DNA of 64,000 nucleotides from Cephaloticoccus sp. GTDB lineage: Bacteria > Verrucomicrobiota > Verrucomicrobiia > Opitutales > Opitutaceae. This document shows, piece by piece, positions 63,404 through 64,000 of the stretch (the stretch's first letter is position 1; each line of letters opens with the position of its first letter). The notes under the pieces were generated by a model. The model made no database searches. It was not told the DNA's origin and saw nothing but the letters and a program-made list of their open reading frames with translations. Position numbers and translations under genes: made by a program. The DNA is taken from NCBI GenBank assembly GCA_030833445.1, contig JAURHD010000010.1, forward strand, positions 51,162 to 115,161, in the 5' to 3' direction.

Positions 63404-64000
63404 ATGAAATCAGATAAAAGCTACCTAGCTCCAGCGACCAAGCGATACTTGGCCGCTTGCTTGGCTGCATTGTTTGCCTTGTCCTCCGCCCCAGCTTGGG
63501 CGCAGAGCATGTCAGACAACGCAGCTGACGACGAAGAGATCGTGCAACTCACGCCCTTCGAAGTCGAAAGCGAGAAGGACTACGGCTACCTGAAGACCAA
63601 CTCCGCTACGGCTACCCGTATCGGCATGGAGATCCAAAAGATCCCCTTGAACGTCTCAGTGCAGTCCCGCGAGTTCCTCGACGACACCAACTCAAGATCC
63701 CTCACCGACCTGTTCCGCTACACTGCGGGTGCTTCGGGTGACAATCGTTTCGCAATGCGCCGTCCGGCCAACGAAGCGACTCCCCAAGGCACCTTCTCGA
63801 TCCGCGGTTTCACGGTGAACACCCTGCTGCGTAACGGTATCTTCCGTTACCTTTCCTACAACCTCGACAACGTCGAGCGCGTGGAAATCGTCAGCGGTCC
63901 TGCTTCCGTGTTCTTCGGTCAGGGTTATCCCGGTGGTGTCATCAACTACATCACCAAGCGCCCGCAGTTCGCGAAGATCCCGACTACCTTCAAGTATCAG
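63404..64000 (+). CDS. TonB-dependent receptor, 5' part (runs off the window)
   Basis: First 199 residues of an outer-membrane receptor. Signal peptide to about residue 34 (APAWAQ), a TonB-box-type region with EIVQLTPFEVESEKDYGYL, then the plug domain beginning at IQKIPLNVSVQSREFLDD and including FSIRGFTVNTLLRNGI and VEIVSGPASVFFGQGYPGGVINYITKRP. This is the arrangement of siderophore- or glycan-type receptors abundant in Opitutaceae. Its position after the LacI regulator suggests it imports the glycan handled by the two operons. Confidence 0.93.
   Translation, partial: MKSDKSYLAPATKRYLAACLAALFALSSAPAWAQSMSDNAADDEEIVQLTPFEVESEKDYGYLKTNSATATRIGMEIQKIPLNVSVQSREFLDDTNSRSLTDLFRYTAGASGDNRFAMRRPANEATPQGTFSIRGFTVNTLLRNGIFRYLSYNLDNVERVEIVSGPASVFFGQGYPGGVINYITKRPQFAKIPTTFKYQ

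Noticed and set aside
1..64000. tRNA, rRNA, CRISPR arrays, insertion sequences and prophage
   Set aside because: No tRNA-like T-loop motifs, repeat-spacer structure, transposase or phage genes were seen in the intergenic regions; most gaps are short.

Overview
The window looks like part of the chromosome of a carbohydrate-degrading Verrucomicrobium, most probably an Opitutaceae-type organism. The evidence is the pair of TonB-dependent receptors (the right-edge one carries the PFEVESEKDYGY-type N-terminus common in that group), a GTP-type PEP carboxykinase, weak Shine-Dalgarno sequences, many secreted or periplasmic sugar enzymes and an ADOP/MacB-like permease. This is inferred from protein character; no marker RNA gene is present.

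Left part (0-18.5 kb), mostly housekeeping: a GH20-like hydrolase; a large TonB-dependent receptor with its terminator; purE-purK; an ECF sigma / putative anti-sigma / polymer-forming-RDD membrane protein / small membrane protein operon; putA for proline catabolism; a DUF456 membrane protein; a Cys-rich TPR membrane protein; pckG; a 59-residue membrane protein; a CDF metal transporter and a tandem-ACT protein.

Middle part (18.5-40.5 kb), sugar accessory genes. A minus-strand operon of an MDR dehydrogenase, SDR, hydroxyacid dehydrogenase and amidohydrolase is transcribed divergently from a tandem pair of large paralogous putative glycosidases of unrecognised family. Then come an AraC regulator, a PhyH dioxygenase, a double ferritin-like diiron protein, an SSS symporter with an extra N-terminal domain, a Gfo/Idh/MocA dehydrogenase, an ABC exporter, a secreted protein, a mutarotase-like protein, a GlsB-type protein and a frameshifted ADOP-type permease.

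Right part (40.5-64 kb), a polysaccharide utilization locus and the most interesting region. Two minus-strand operons, separated by one opposite-strand gene for an exported RidA-like protein, encode GH36, GH43, GH127 and GH78 enzymes, an M28 peptidase, a PmoA-like protein and a Tat-exported class V aminotransferase. They also carry three copies of a two-gene cassette: an exported Asp-box beta-propeller next to an exported protein of about 635-645 residues that I read as an (alpha/alpha) toroid plus beta-sandwich, lyase-like enzyme. Many genes overlap by ATGA, so translation is probably coupled. A LacI-family regulator and the start of a second TonB-dependent receptor close the locus on the right. 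The enzyme set points to a glycan carrying L-rhamnose, L-arabinofuranose and galactose, for example a rhamnogalacturonan or arabinogalactan type. That substrate, and the activity of the cassette proteins, are inferences.
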